DNA of 64,000 bases, taken from contig NZ_JAOALK010000007.1 of the NCBI RefSeq assembly GCF_025154055.1, forward strand, positions 61,325 to 125,324. The letters run 5' to 3'. Each line of letters opens with the position of its first letter. Position 1 is the first letter of the stretch. Below, in pieces: positions 1-8,271 of the stretch. The position numbers and the translations under genes were made by a program. The DNA is from Aquibacillus koreensis. GTDB lineage: Bacteria > Bacillota > Bacilli > Bacillales > Amphibacillaceae. The notes beneath the pieces were generated by a model. That model had not been told where the DNA came from. It saw only the letters and a program-made list of their open reading frames with translations, and did not search any database.

Positions 1-226
1 TATGTTTTCCTGTATTAGAATAAACGCCAATTAGATTTGAGACTGTTACATCGATACCACTTTCTTCTTTCACTTCTCTAATTAAAGCATCTATTAGATT
101 TTCCCCAACTTCCACTTGTCCACCTGGGAAAACCCACCCACCATGTTTAGTTTTCACTAACAGAATATTTCCCTGATCGTCTTCCACTATACCGCCTACC
201 GCGACAATATGTGTTGGGATTTGCAT
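1..226 (-). CDS. NUDIX hydrolase, 3' end cut by the window edge
   Basis: The 75 visible N-terminal residues hold a complete Nudix box: G36, E42, R50, E51, E54, E55 and G57 in the G-x5-E-x7-RE-x2-EE-x-G pattern, preceded by the usual strand-turn WVFPGG. Enzymes of this family cleave a nucleoside diphosphate linked to another moiety using Mg2+ bound by the box glutamates; the substrate cannot be told here. The start at 226 follows a good AATCGGAGGAG site. The C-terminal part lies outside the window, so length and operon downstream are unknown. Confidence 0.9.
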   Translation of the reverse strand, partial: MQIPTHIVAVGGIVEDDQGNILLVKTKHGGWVFPGGQVEVGENLIDALIREVKEESGIDVTVSNLIGVYSNTGKH

Positions 227-246
227 TTAAATCTCCTCCGATTGCT

Positions 247-556
247 TTAGCTTGTTTTCCTAAATGACTTTTGAGCTATTATTAATTGCGTGATAAAAGT
301 AACGGTAGCTAGTAGCGCTGCTCCAAAAATTCCTAATGTCATAGGGTGATATGCTTTCTAACGGAACCTGGTCATTGATCTCGATAATTAAAAAATGAAC
401 CCCAATTCTATCGCCATCTATACTGTTCTTTGATGACCATAATTCAAATCCTTTCATGAAAAACAATATTGCACACAAAAGTAGCGCACCTGAGATAATT
501 CAACGAGGAACAGCATTCAATACGTTTCGCCTCTGATGAATAATCTGAATATTCAC
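247..556 (-). pseudogene. Decayed small membrane protein gene
   Basis: Reading the minus strand from a GTG near 556 gives a short basic N-terminus, then a TGA where a Trp codon (TGG) would fit, then a hydrophobic segment (ISGALLLCAILFFMKGFELW), a soluble stretch, a -1/+1 frame change near 350, and a second hydrophobic segment (MTLGIFGAALLATVTFITQL) ending at a TAA at 247. Two membrane spans in different frames plus an internal stop suggest a broken two-span membrane protein. The 72-codon open frame 260-478 is only its middle part. No family recognised. Confidence 0.5.
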
Positions 557-675
557 ACTTATATACTAACATAAAATCCCAGTCCTAGATCAAAAAGTTA
601 TCCTTATAGATTAAGCGTTACGTTGGCATATTTATTTCATGATTAAAATTTTCTGAAACTTTTAATGAATTTAAT

Positions 676-690
676 TGAGAATCGTTATCA
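676..690. promoter_or_regulatory. Fur box upstream of the reductase gene
   Basis: TGAGAATCGTTATCA matches the 7-1-7 Fur consensus TGATAATNATTATCA at 12 of 14 defined bases. It lies 57 bp before the reductase start, a normal place for a repressor site overlapping a promoter. Confidence 0.65.
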
Positions 691-746
691 TTTATTGTAT
701 AGTAAATAATAACGATACATACCAAAGATTAAGAGGAGATTATGTC

Positions 747-1454
747 ATGCATATTTATTGGACTAAAATAAATAAGATTATTGAAGAAACGCCAGAGGTA
801 AAAACGTACATGCTCGAGTGTCCAGAAGACTTCACATGGGAAGAAGGTTCCCACACCCACCTCGCACTGGAAGGGTTCAATGCAGGAGATAAACCAAACC
901 GTAGCCTGATTCGCCATATGTCCATCTCTACGTTACCGCAGGAAAATTCAATTGGGATCACAACGCGTATCAAAGAGCAGTGCTCTGAGTTTAAGACAAT
1001 TTTAAGAAATCTTGAAATTGGTAATGAAGTTGCTCTATTTAAAACGCATTCGAATGTACCGCTTAAAAGAGAAGACAAAAATGTTTACTTACTATCATCA
1101 GGTGTTGGCCTTGCAACTTTCAGACCGCTTGTACTCGATTATTTCGAACGTGCTGACAATGTAAAACAAATTCATTCCCTTAACATCGATTCTTCAAGGG
1201 ACTTTTTATTCACTACTATTTTTGAAACAGCTTCTGATAAGAAGTTTACATCACAGTTCGTTGATAATCGTAAAGACTACTATGAAGAAGTGAAAAAGCT
1301 TGCCGCAGACAAGGACGGAATCTTCTATATTGTCGGCAGTGACGAATTCCTCGTTCAAAACATTGAAGTTTTACGTGAGCAAGGCATTAAGTTTGAACAA
1401 CTGATGCTCGACAAACACGAAAAATTCAAGACTGATTTTTTAGCATCCATTTAA
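747..1454 (+). CDS. FAD-binding FR-type oxidoreductase (ferredoxin-NAD(P)H reductase fold)
   Basis: The 235-residue protein has the layout of the C-terminal half of flavohaemoglobin: a beta-barrel FAD domain (residues about 1-105, with RHMSIST in place of the RxYS flavin motif) and a nucleotide domain beginning at LLSSGVGLATFRPL. It would move electrons from NAD(P)H through FAD to a partner or directly to ferric iron. The start at 747 is chosen because AAGAGGAGAT sits 7-8 bases before it; the longer frame from 675 would begin inside the Fur box. The Fur box suggests iron-starvation control and a role such as ferric-siderophore reduction, which is inference. Confidence 0.8.
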   Translation: MHIYWTKINKIIEETPEVKTYMLECPEDFTWEEGSHTHLALEGFNAGDKPNRSLIRHMSISTLPQENSIGITTRIKEQCSEFKTILRNLEIGNEVALFKTHSNVPLKREDKNVYLLSSGVGLATFRPLVLDYFERADNVKQIHSLNIDSSRDFLFTTIFETASDKKFTSQFVDNRKDYYEEVKKLAADKDGIFYIVGSDEFLVQNIEVLREQGIKFEQLMLDKHEKFKTDFLASI

Positions 1455-1755
1455 GTAAAACTTATTATTTTATATTGCCAGATTCCATCAGCTGGGCATT
1501 AGTGGAGCAAGGTAAGGTGAACAAAAAAAAGGAGCACCACCAATACCGAAGTAGTTCTGAATTGTGGAGAAAATGTTAGATAACAGTTCATTTATCACAC
1601 GAAATCTCAATGACTTTAGCACCTTAAATAACAGTACAAATACTATAGTAGTTGATCTATCGTGTCTTCGGTTTACATTAGGATTATAAACGGTACTTGC
1701 ATTTTTAAATCCAAGTACCGTTATTTAGATTGTTCAACACGCCACTTAACCCACA
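1455..1755. other. Gene-free interval with one perfect hairpin
   Basis: No credible coding frame. A perfect 10-bp inverted repeat (ACGGTACTTG, 1690-1699, with its complement at 1712-1721) lies between two converging genes. It has no proper T-run on either side, so it is at best a weak bidirectional terminator. Confidence 0.4.
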
Positions 1756-2730
1756 CTAATAAGAAATATAATACACTTTCTTCAATGAACGAATCTCCTC
1801 AAGTAACTTATGAGAATCCGCACAAATAGAGGTTAGTTTCTCTCCATCTACCAACGGCGACTTATCGTACACTTTCCGGACCTCAATTGTTTCTGCACCG
1901 TCCACCAGATGATCATGCACCATAATCCGTTCAGGCTCCCACATGACGATGGACATGATTTCCTCCACACTTTCGATCCGTGAATGTACTAGCAAATGGA
2001 TTAACTCATTATTAGTAAGTGTTTTAATAACCTCCGTAGTTTGGGCCTTTTCTGTGGCATAAATAGAAATAGCCTTTGACAATAGGTAGTCTAATGCTAG
2101 CAATGTGGGATGCAAGAACGAACAATGATCATGGTAAAGTGCGCTCATAATCTCCCGGCTAGTAGTAAGGTCTGCTTCAACGTACTTATCCTCAAAATAT
2201 ATAGACTGAATCATTTGCGCTGGACGCCTATCTAACCTCCCTAACATATAGGCATCTCTTAAGAAACTATCTAAGTGATCTGCACTTAAGTATGCTGTCT
2301 TGTGAGATAAAGGTGTATCTTGGTTAAGCAGATCAATAATTTTCTCAGGTAAAAAATCATACTTACGTAAAATTCTTGCTACTTCCTCTCCTCTTATATA
2401 TTCCTCTGTGATCGTATGATGATTTAGACCAAGCGGGTGCTCCACTGCATGCGAAAAAGGTAGATGCCCAATGTCATGTAACAGTGCCGCTATTCGTAGC
2501 TCCTCTTCTTTCGGGAAAAACGTTGAAATAATAGTCCAGACACCAATGGTATGCTCAAACCTTGAATGTTTTACGGAAGTGATCAGTGAACCTGTTCCAT
2601 AATGTGATAAATACTTTAATCGTTTTAATGTTTTTGTTTGCAACAATTCATATTCCCACGGGTAAATCGAAAATGTTTGCTGGTAAAAAGGGTCATGAAC
2701 TTCTTTTAGGTTTTTAAACAAGTACATCAT
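1756..2730 (-). CDS. HD-domain phosphohydrolase (YwfO/SAMHD1-like)
   Basis: A 324-residue HD-superfamily protein. H60, then LLHDIGHLPFSH with H85-D86, and an Asp in the SADHLDSF segment near residue 170 form the metal-binding set. The nearest well-known relatives are YwfO of B. subtilis and the dNTP triphosphohydrolases, but those are roughly 430-460 residues long, so the C-terminal part is shorter here. Likely a nucleotide or phosphomonoester hydrolase in the cytosol. TAGGAGGAATTA precedes the ATG at 2730. A strong terminator-like stem stands directly in front of that ribosome binding site. Confidence 0.8.
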   Translation of the reverse strand: MMYLFKNLKEVHDPFYQQTFSIYPWEYELLQTKTLKRLKYLSHYGTGSLITSVKHSRFEHTIGVWTIISTFFPKEEELRIAALLHDIGHLPFSHAVEHPLGLNHHTITEEYIRGEEVARILRKYDFLPEKIIDLLNQDTPLSHKTAYLSADHLDSFLRDAYMLGRLDRRPAQMIQSIYFEDKYVEADLTTSREIMSALYHDHCSFLHPTLLALDYLLSKAISIYATEKAQTTEVIKTLTNNELIHLLVHSRIESVEEIMSIVMWEPERIMVHDHLVDGAETIEVRKVYDKSPLVDGEKLTSICADSHKLLEEIRSLKKVYYISY

Positions 2731-2745
2731 TAATTCCTCCTAATT

Positions 2746-2788
2746 AAAAAGAGCCAGTTTCATATCATAAATGATACGAAACCGGCTC
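2746..2788 (-). terminator. Terminator-like hairpin just before the HD gene
   Basis: On the minus strand a long stem (GAGCCGGTTTC ... GAAACTGGCTC, with ATCAT/ATGAT inside) is followed by five T residues and then by the AGGAGG of the HD gene. It either ends the upstream 92-codon gene or attenuates the HD gene. A second small hairpin (GTGGC ... GCCAC) lies about 20 bases earlier in the leader. Confidence 0.6.
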
Positions 2789-2893
2789 ACTCGTTTATTA
2801 ATGAGAGTGGCAATATGCCACGGTTTATCAGTTCGTCAGAAAAGTGAATAAATGTATGGAAAATTATATAATATAACCCACTATTTTGAAAAG

Positions 2894-3172
2894 CTATTTT
2901 TTTATTTTAAATCCTTGCTTTTTGGCATATCTATTAATAATTCTAATTAGTTTTCCTTTATGTATGGATACAGACCCATGAATCTCTCTTTTCCCTTCAA
3001 TGACATACTCATCATAAATAATATAGTTGAAATGGTCCATCTTCTTAATAATGTAGTGGTTACACTCATATTCCCCACTTCTAATATTAAGAGAATAAAT
3101 AAATTCAATAATTCCATCATAAAATTCTTGATCAGAAATTTCATCTTGTAAAAACGATTGGAGGATTTCCAT
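2894..3172 (-). CDS. Hypothetical protein, 92 residues
   Basis: Not recognised. The protein is acidic at the N-terminus (MEILQSFLQDEISDQEF) and ends in a lysine-rich helix; it has no signal peptide and no membrane span. AGGGGAAGAGAAG gives a fair ribosome binding site for the ATG. A stretch of about 20 bases around 2985-3005 recurs almost exactly around 3176-3197, just before the start, so a small local duplication may have occurred. Confidence 0.5.
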   Translation of the reverse strand: MEILQSFLQDEISDQEFYDGIIEFIYSLNIRSGEYECNHYIIKKMDHFNYIIYDEYVIEGKREIHGSVSIHKGKLIRIINRYAKKQGFKIKK

Positions 3173-3216
3173 CTTCTCTTCCCCTTCAATGACATGTTAC
3201 TAGTACAAAACCGCTA

Positions 3217-3396
3217 CTACATACGCTTTACCCTTCCCAATATTTCAGATACACCAATGGCAATACTTGCATTTAGCATCCCGAAAATAGAAATTAACAA
3301 CACAATGCCATCGTACTCACCAACTAAATTCATGACAAACATGATTAAACACGCCGCGAATACGAGAATACCAAAAATGAAGATAAACCGATCCAA
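3217..3396 (-). CDS. Small two-span membrane protein, 59 residues
   Basis: Starting at TTG 3396, five bases after GGAGGGG, the product is a 59-residue protein with two hydrophobic segments (FIFIFGILVFAACLIMFVMN and IVLLISIFGMLNASIAIGVS) joined by a short acidic turn. The frame is open further upstream to 3615 but that part is low-complexity and overlaps the neighbouring gene, so the short version is preferred. No family recognised. Confidence 0.55.
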   Translation of the reverse strand: MDRFIFIFGILVFAACLIMFVMNLVGEYDGIVLLISIFGMLNASIAIGVSEILGRVKRM

Positions 3397-3548
3397 ACTG
3401 ACCCCTCCAAACCGACAATAGCTATATTTTTTTATCATTTTATAATTTATTAATGTGATCCCTTTACGAACAACAGTCTGAGAACTAACCATTGTGCAAC
3501 AGATTTTTTCAAAAAATGGCTTGCATTCCCACCACGCTGTAATCACGT

Positions 3549-4490
3549 TTATCGTTGTAAATATCCAAACGCTTGAAATGTCATAAATCGGCGTACCAAC
3601 ATGATGCCTTGCCAATACCTTTTAGCGACCGTAAAGGCTTCTGGATAGCTTCCCCAGTCCCATGGTATTTCCCAAGTACCTTCATTGGATAAAGAATCCA
3701 CATAAAAATGTAAGTTTTGTTCGATTAACGATCCAAATTCTATAGACAGAGGGTCTTCCGGGCTATCCATAAAATCAAGTGGTAGAGGTTTATATCCTGT
3801 GGACCAAGCTGTTACATCACGCTCTACACTAGACATGATGAGTAACGAAACTTTATCCGTGATGTCTTTTAAGGAATATGCAAGTTTATGATTAACAGTC
3901 TCTTCTTTCCCACGCAATACTTTGATAAGCCGTTGATAATTATGAATTTCGTGCCAATCCATTTCTGTAACACGTTGAAGGCGCTGGATTGCTTTTTCTA
4001 TAGAAGACCAGCCAATTGCAGCAGCTTCACTTTGTTCCGGTGACCAGTGTATAAGATACGCAGCTAACTCTACTCCTGGATTAAACATCCAGTTGTTCTG
4101 TACGCCTTCACTCCAGTGCCACCAAGGTGCGTGAGGAAACTGATTATTTCCGGGTAGCACGGATGGCCACATCCCAGTTTCTCGATCATTTGAATCTACC
4201 AAATAGGCCAACATCCTTTGCACAATATCCTGATTTGAGTCAACTTCGACATCAAATAAAATTTGCGCAGCAGCCCAAGTCGCCATTGGTGATGAGTATG
4301 GGGACCAAAAATCCGGTTCGACACCATGACCAAAGCCTCCATCTTCATTCTGAAATGCAGTTAGGTATTGTACGACTCGATCACGACTTCCCTGTTCGAA
4401 ATAATATTCCCATAGAGCGATTTCTAACGGTCTAGCATTTCGTTTCATCCAATTACTTGACTGAAAAAACATACCTTCTGTTATGCGCAT
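3549..4490 (-). CDS. Terpenoid cyclase/prenyltransferase-fold protein
   Basis: The 313-residue product carries QNEDGGFGHG, which matches the QW-type motif of the alpha/alpha-barrel shared by squalene-hopene cyclases, prenyltransferase beta subunits and related glycan enzymes. It is Trp-rich and has no signal peptide. It is about half the length of a full cyclase and lacks a DxDD motif, so catalysis of cyclisation is unlikely; a binding or glycan-related role is possible. The start at 4490 follows AGGAGGGG with an 8-base gap, preferred to 4538. Confidence 0.55.
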   Translation of the reverse strand: MRITEGMFFQSSNWMKRNARPLEIALWEYYFEQGSRDRVVQYLTAFQNEDGGFGHGVEPDFWSPYSSPMATWAAAQILFDVEVDSNQDIVQRMLAYLVDSNDRETGMWPSVLPGNNQFPHAPWWHWSEGVQNNWMFNPGVELAAYLIHWSPEQSEAAAIGWSSIEKAIQRLQRVTEMDWHEIHNYQRLIKVLRGKEETVNHKLAYSLKDITDKVSLLIMSSVERDVTAWSTGYKPLPLDFMDSPEDPLSIEFGSLIEQNLHFYVDSLSNEGTWEIPWDWGSYPEAFTVAKRYWQGIMLVRRFMTFQAFGYLQR

Positions 4491-4799
4491 GTAGATTTCC
4501 CCTCCTATCCATATAACGGATTTTGATGAGAGACACATAGAGGTTAACTTAATCCGACTTCACTTTCTTTTATTATAACGCTCTATTGCTTCATTTAAAG
4601 TCTTTATTCTAAAAGATTTTGCTTATAACAAAATTGGCATCAACGCAACTTCAATAATACAAAAACTGGAATATATGATACACTTAGGTTAGAAGAAGTA
4701 CGATATATGTACTGTTTCTTAACCAATGAATACGAGAGGTTCACCGAACACTCCACATAAATGATAGCGTTACCAAAAATTCCTAAGGGGAAGATTATA

Positions 4800-5288
4800 G
4801 TGAAAATGAAGATTGGATTTATATTAGTACTATCTTTCTTTATTCTAGCAGGCTGTAATCAAGATAGTATTTCTGAAACTGCAACTGTTGCGAAGGATTA
4901 TCTTGAAGCAGAAGGATTTGAGGTCCTTTCTTATGAACAGCACCAAGAAAAGTATGTGTTAACAGAAGAAAAGATTAAGGAGGACGCTCTTGCTGGTACT
5001 CCTGATCCTAATTCCGATTGGGGTAGTGGGCAAATGAATGATTTTGAACATTATTTAGGTAAGACAGTTGATGTTGAAAAATTTGCTGTGAAGAATCACC
5101 CCTTAAATGAAGAACAATGTTGTGACAATGTTAACGCAGAAGAGAAGGTTTACACGTATGTTTATGTTGTAGAGGGCGAAGTAGCTGGCGGAGTTGCGGT
5201 ACCTGATGTTTTAGATGGTATTGGGTTAAGTGGTGGTTATTGGTCATCATTGGATGGTGAAATTAAAGTGGAAATGACTTTTAATTAA
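4800..5288 (+). CDS. Predicted lipoprotein of unknown function
   Basis: A 162-residue product with a lipoprotein signal: basic MKMK, hydrophobic GFILVLSFFILAGC with the lipobox Cys about residue 20, then a mature acidic domain. A CC pair and a glycine-rich C-terminus are visible. GTG 4800 is preferred because AAGGGGA lies 8 bases before it. It is a single gene with its own terminator. No family recognised; probably anchored on the outer face of the membrane. Confidence 0.7.
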   Translation: MKMKIGFILVLSFFILAGCNQDSISETATVAKDYLEAEGFEVLSYEQHQEKYVLTEEKIKEDALAGTPDPNSDWGSGQMNDFEHYLGKTVDVEKFAVKNHPLNEEQCCDNVNAEEKVYTYVYVVEGEVAGGVAVPDVLDGIGLSGGYWSSLDGEIKVEMTFN

Positions 5289-5305
5289 AGAACAGATCCA
5301 TATAG

Positions 5306-5343
5306 TAAAACTTCTATTAAATTGGGAGTTTTACTTTTTTCAT
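5306..5343 (+). terminator. Terminator of the lipoprotein gene
   Basis: AGTAAAAC pairs with GTTTTACT across a 16-base loop, followed by a T-run. Confidence 0.7.
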
Positions 5344-5350
5344 TTGGGTT

Positions 5351-5380
5351 AAAAAAAGGAGATGCATCACACATCTCCTT
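5351..5380 (-). terminator. Terminator of the ABC-ribokinase operon
   Basis: On the minus strand AGGAGATG pairs with CATCTCCT across a 7-base loop and is followed by seven T residues. Confidence 0.85.
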
Positions 5381-5389
5381 AGCATTCTC

Positions 5390-6292
5390 TTATCCATTTA
5401 AACGATCCACTTCTTCCTTATAAGGCATCCCTTCTTGCGCACCGAACTTCGTTACCGCAAGACCCGAGACCTGAATAGCAAACGCAATGATTTTAGCCAT
5501 TTCCCAGTCTTGGGCAAGCCCATAAGCAACCGCCCCATTAAAAGCATCTCCTGCACCAGTTGTGTCTGTAACATCAGCCACTTTACTAGCAGGAATCGTT
5601 ACAACCTCACCTTGGTCGTAATAAGCACAGCCCTTTTCTCCTAACGTAACAATCAATTCCGTCTGATAGGATTGATACCAAGACGTGAAAGCTTGTTCCA
5701 AACTAGCCTTTTCATTCAACAGTACTTCAAGTTCAGTTTCATTTGGCGTGATATAATCCACCAACATCATCACTTCTTCACTTAGACTTACAGCAGGAGC
5801 CGGGTTCAAGATCGTAGTCACCTGATGTTCTTTCGCCATTTTTAGCGCATATGTTACCGTTTCTAACGGGATCTCTAGTTGCATTAATAAAAAATCAGCA
5901 CTTGCGATAACCTCTTCCAAATCTTGAAGCAATGCAGGTGTACACTGACCATTCGCACCAGGTATGACAATAATACTGTTATCTTGTGGCACATGTACGA
6001 TATTTGCTATTCCCGTAGCAACCCCCGGAATTTGCGAGACAAGTTTCGTATCAAGTTGATATGCCTCGAGTTGTTTGAGGATTTGCTGAGCAAATTGATC
6101 TTCCCCAACAGCACCGATCATCGTAACATCCCCACCAAGCTTCCTAATCGCTACCGCTTGATTAGCACCTTTACCGCCTGGTAAATAACGTACTTTTTCT
6201 CCGTGAATTGTTTCTCCGGTTTTTGGCATTCGGCTCGCTGATACAATGACATCCATATTCAAGCTACCAATGACAACTATTTTTTTCGCCAT
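5390..6292 (-). CDS. rbsK: Ribokinase (PfkB family)
   Basis: A 300-residue sugar kinase with the family signatures: GSLNMDVIV at the N-terminus, GGKGANQAVA near residue 40 and DTTGAGDAFNGA near residue 240, where the GAGD Asp is the catalytic base. It phosphorylates ribose at O5 with ATP. The usual rbsDACB transporter genes are absent. Instead the gene follows an amino-acid-type ABC permease with a 30-base gap, so it may serve ribose released by nucleoside turnover or a related pentose. Assignment to ribose rather than another sugar rests on overall similarity to RbsK. Confidence 0.85.
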   Translation of the reverse strand: MAKKIVVIGSLNMDVIVSASRMPKTGETIHGEKVRYLPGGKGANQAVAIRKLGGDVTMIGAVGEDQFAQQILKQLEAYQLDTKLVSQIPGVATGIANIVHVPQDNSIIVIPGANGQCTPALLQDLEEVIASADFLLMQLEIPLETVTYALKMAKEHQVTTILNPAPAVSLSEEVMMLVDYITPNETELEVLLNEKASLEQAFTSWYQSYQTELIVTLGEKGCAYYDQGEVVTIPASKVADVTDTTGAGDAFNGAVAYGLAQDWEMAKIIAFAIQVSGLAVTKFGAQEGMPYKEEVDRLNG

Positions 6293-6322
6293 CCACGTTC
6301 ACCACATTTCCTTGAATTACTA

Positions 6323-7018
6323 TTAGCTTACATAACGACTGAACCTTTTTTCAAGTCTCTCTTGGAATGCTGAAATAAGAATACATAATGGCCAATAAAT
6401 GAAAGCAATAAGTATATACATCGTCAATGGATCAAACGTTCTACCGCCTACTATTTGCGCTTTTTGAAATAACTCTGGAACGGTAATTACTGCTGCAAGC
6501 GATGTTGCTTTTACAATATCTAAAAACACATTTGTTAATGGCGGAAGTGCAATTCGTACTGCTTGTGGCGTGACTACTCTCGTAAGTGTCTGCCAATAAT
6601 TAAATCCCAACGCTTTCGCTGACTCCCACTGGCCATTAGAAACACTATTTAACGAAGCTCGGTTGATCTCCGCAATATAGGCAGCACTATTTAAGCCAAA
6701 ACCTAAGATCGCCGCGGTTATGCCACTAAACTGAATACCAACCATTGGCAAACCACTATACAAAATAAATAAAAACACTAAGATTGGCGTGCCCCTCATA
6801 AATGAAATATAGAGTCTTGATGGCCACCTTAGTAAGATGTTTTTCGACTGTCGTCCTAGTGCGAGAAAAAATCCTAATAATAGACCAATGGCCATCGCCG
6901 TAAAAGAAACAGCGATGGTCATCGGTAAACCTTCTAAAACAAACGGTAAATTTTTAAATGCTAGTTCTACATCAAAAAGATTGCCAAAGTCTAAATCATT
7001 TACATCAATCTCAAGCAT
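6323..7018 (-). CDS. Amino-acid ABC transporter permease (HisM/GlnP type)
   Basis: A 231-residue permease with the His/Glu/Gln/Arg/opine family pattern: N-terminal LPMTIAVSFTAMAIGLLLG, RGTPILVFLFILYSGLP, and the EAA-loop-like segment NGQWESAKALGFNYWQTLTR that docks the ATPase. About five membrane spans. GTAGGTGAGAGACT precedes the ATG. It lies 10 bases after the binding-protein gene. No ATP-binding subunit gene is present on either side. Confidence 0.88.
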   Translation of the reverse strand: MLEIDVNDLDFGNLFDVELAFKNLPFVLEGLPMTIAVSFTAMAIGLLLGFFLALGRQSKNILLRWPSRLYISFMRGTPILVFLFILYSGLPMVGIQFSGITAAILGFGLNSAAYIAEINRASLNSVSNGQWESAKALGFNYWQTLTRVVTPQAVRIALPPLTNVFLDIVKATSLAAVITVPELFQKAQIVGGRTFDPLTMYILIAFIYWPLCILISAFQERLEKRFSRYVS

Positions 7019-7028
7019 AGTCTCTCAC

Positions 7029-7934
7029 CTACAGGTCTAGTCCTTCAATTTCAACAATATCCTCTTCTGGTTGTTTAGACGCATCTTTACCACCAAAGAA
7101 CTGCTCGGATAATTCCGTTAACGTGCCATCTTCACGCATTTCGGCTAACGTTTCGTTTATTTTCTCATTTAGAACATTTGATTCTAAAGGCATGACAATA
7201 GCTTGTTCAGTCGGATGGAATTTCAAGTCCGGATGTAAAACAATATCAAACTCAGGGAATGCTTTTAATGCTAAGCTCTGTAAGTAGTAGTCATTAATAA
7301 CTGTATCTGTTCTACCATTATCTACATCTCTTAAGTAAGTATCGTTTGTTGCATTACCATAAGTTACAACTTCTGCACCATAGTGCTCAGCAATTTGACT
7401 AAACACCGTTGTTGCACCACCACCAGCTTTTTTACCATCTAGATCCTCAAGCGTTTCGATTCCAGAATGATCTTCCGCTCTAACAATCATCGTAGTATAG
7501 GAGTATTTATATGGATCACTGAAAGAAAATTGTTTTTTTCTTTCTTCTGTAATCTCCATATCATTGATAACTAAGTCCACTCTGCCGTTGTTTAGAGATG
7601 CTAACATACCATCAACTGCCATTGTTTCATACTTTATCTCTAAGCCTAAACGATTTGCAACTTCTTTAATAATTTCTATATCATAACCTGTTAACTCTTC
7701 TGATTCTTCCGGATAAAACGAAGCCGGATATAACGTTCCGGATGTTCCTACAACTATTTCTCCAGCTTCTTCTATTTCATTCCAATGTGTTGAAGCTGTT
7801 TCATTGTCATCTGCTTGCTGTGAATTTTGGTCTGTATCTTCCTGTGTATTTTGCTCCGTATCAGAAGTCCCACATGCAGCTAACAGAAGCATCAAACTAA
7901 TAAAAATTGTAAAAAATAACCCCTTATTTTTCAT
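7029..7934 (-). CDS. Amino-acid ABC transporter substrate-binding lipoprotein
   Basis: A 301-residue solute-binding protein of family 3 (TcyA/HisJ-like). It has a lipoprotein signal ending LLLAACGTS, a short Gln/Asp/Asn-rich linker, then EIVVGTSGTLYPASF and GYDIEIIKEVANRLG, typical of polar amino-acid binding proteins. The ligand could be cystine, glutamine or another polar amino acid; the sequence does not decide. Translation starts after AAGGTGGGA. First gene of the operon with the permease and ribokinase. Confidence 0.88.
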   Translation of the reverse strand: MKNKGLFFTIFISLMLLLAACGTSDTEQNTQEDTDQNSQQADDNETASTHWNEIEEAGEIVVGTSGTLYPASFYPEESEELTGYDIEIIKEVANRLGLEIKYETMAVDGMLASLNNGRVDLVINDMEITEERKKQFSFSDPYKYSYTTMIVRAEDHSGIETLEDLDGKKAGGGATTVFSQIAEHYGAEVVTYGNATNDTYLRDVDNGRTDTVINDYYLQSLALKAFPEFDIVLHPDLKFHPTEQAIVMPLESNVLNEKINETLAEMREDGTLTELSEQFFGGKDASKQPEEDIVEIEGLDL

Positions 7935-8153
7935 CTTTATGTCCCACCTTAAATTTATTGTTATATGCTATTCACTCTATAAAAGATAACAGTTTATCTT
8001 TACCAATTCAATCTATTTACACTCTGTTTCTATTATTTTTTTCTGCTGTTATACATAAGTGTTACTAACTCCTCAACCATCCCTTCTCCCACTAAAGGAA
8101 ATACGCACATTGACGCTTTGGTAAAATATGATATGATTAAGTTAATTAGTAAA
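7935..8153. other. Divergent intergenic region with a promoter for pfeT
   Basis: Holds the leaders of two divergent genes. On the plus strand TTGACG (8110-8115), a 16-base spacer and TATGAT (8132-8137) make a good SigA promoter whose start point would fall just before the PerR box. On the minus strand about 30 codons are open without a proper start (ending near 8035), perhaps a gene remnant; it is not called. Confidence 0.5.
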
Positions 8154-8168
8154 TTATAATAATTATAA
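8154..8168. promoter_or_regulatory. PerR box
   Basis: TTATAATAATTATAA is an exact match to the PerR operator TTATAATNATTATAA. It lies just downstream of the predicted pfeT transcription start, where PerR would block transcription. Confidence 0.85.
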
Positions 8169-8179
8169 TCTAGTAGTAA

Positions 8180-8194
8180 TGATAATCATTATCA
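8180..8194. promoter_or_regulatory. Perfect Fur box
   Basis: TGATAATCATTATCA matches the Fur consensus TGATAATNATTATCA at every defined base. Its centre is 26 bp from that of the PerR box. Confidence 0.85.
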
Positions 8195-8232
8195 AAATCC
8201 TTAGTATTATAGTAATTAACACATTTACGTAC

Positions 8233-8247
8233 TGATTATTATTATCA
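8233..8247. promoter_or_regulatory. Second Fur-like box
   Basis: TGATTATTATTATCA matches the Fur consensus at 13 of 14 defined bases. It lies in the pfeT leader about 25 bases before the start codon. Confidence 0.65.
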
Positions 8248-8271
8248 ATTAGATTACAGGAGATGATTAGG

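Noticed and set aside
3217..3615. 132-codon version of the small membrane protein gene
   Set aside because: The first 73 codons overlap the 3' end of the neighbouring gene, lack a binding site and have no protein-like composition; the TTG at 3396 has a strong site.
8030..8125. Minus-strand open stretch ending LVTLMYNSRKK
   Set aside because: About 30 codons look coding-like, but only a 15-codon piece has a start with a site, and no family is recognised.
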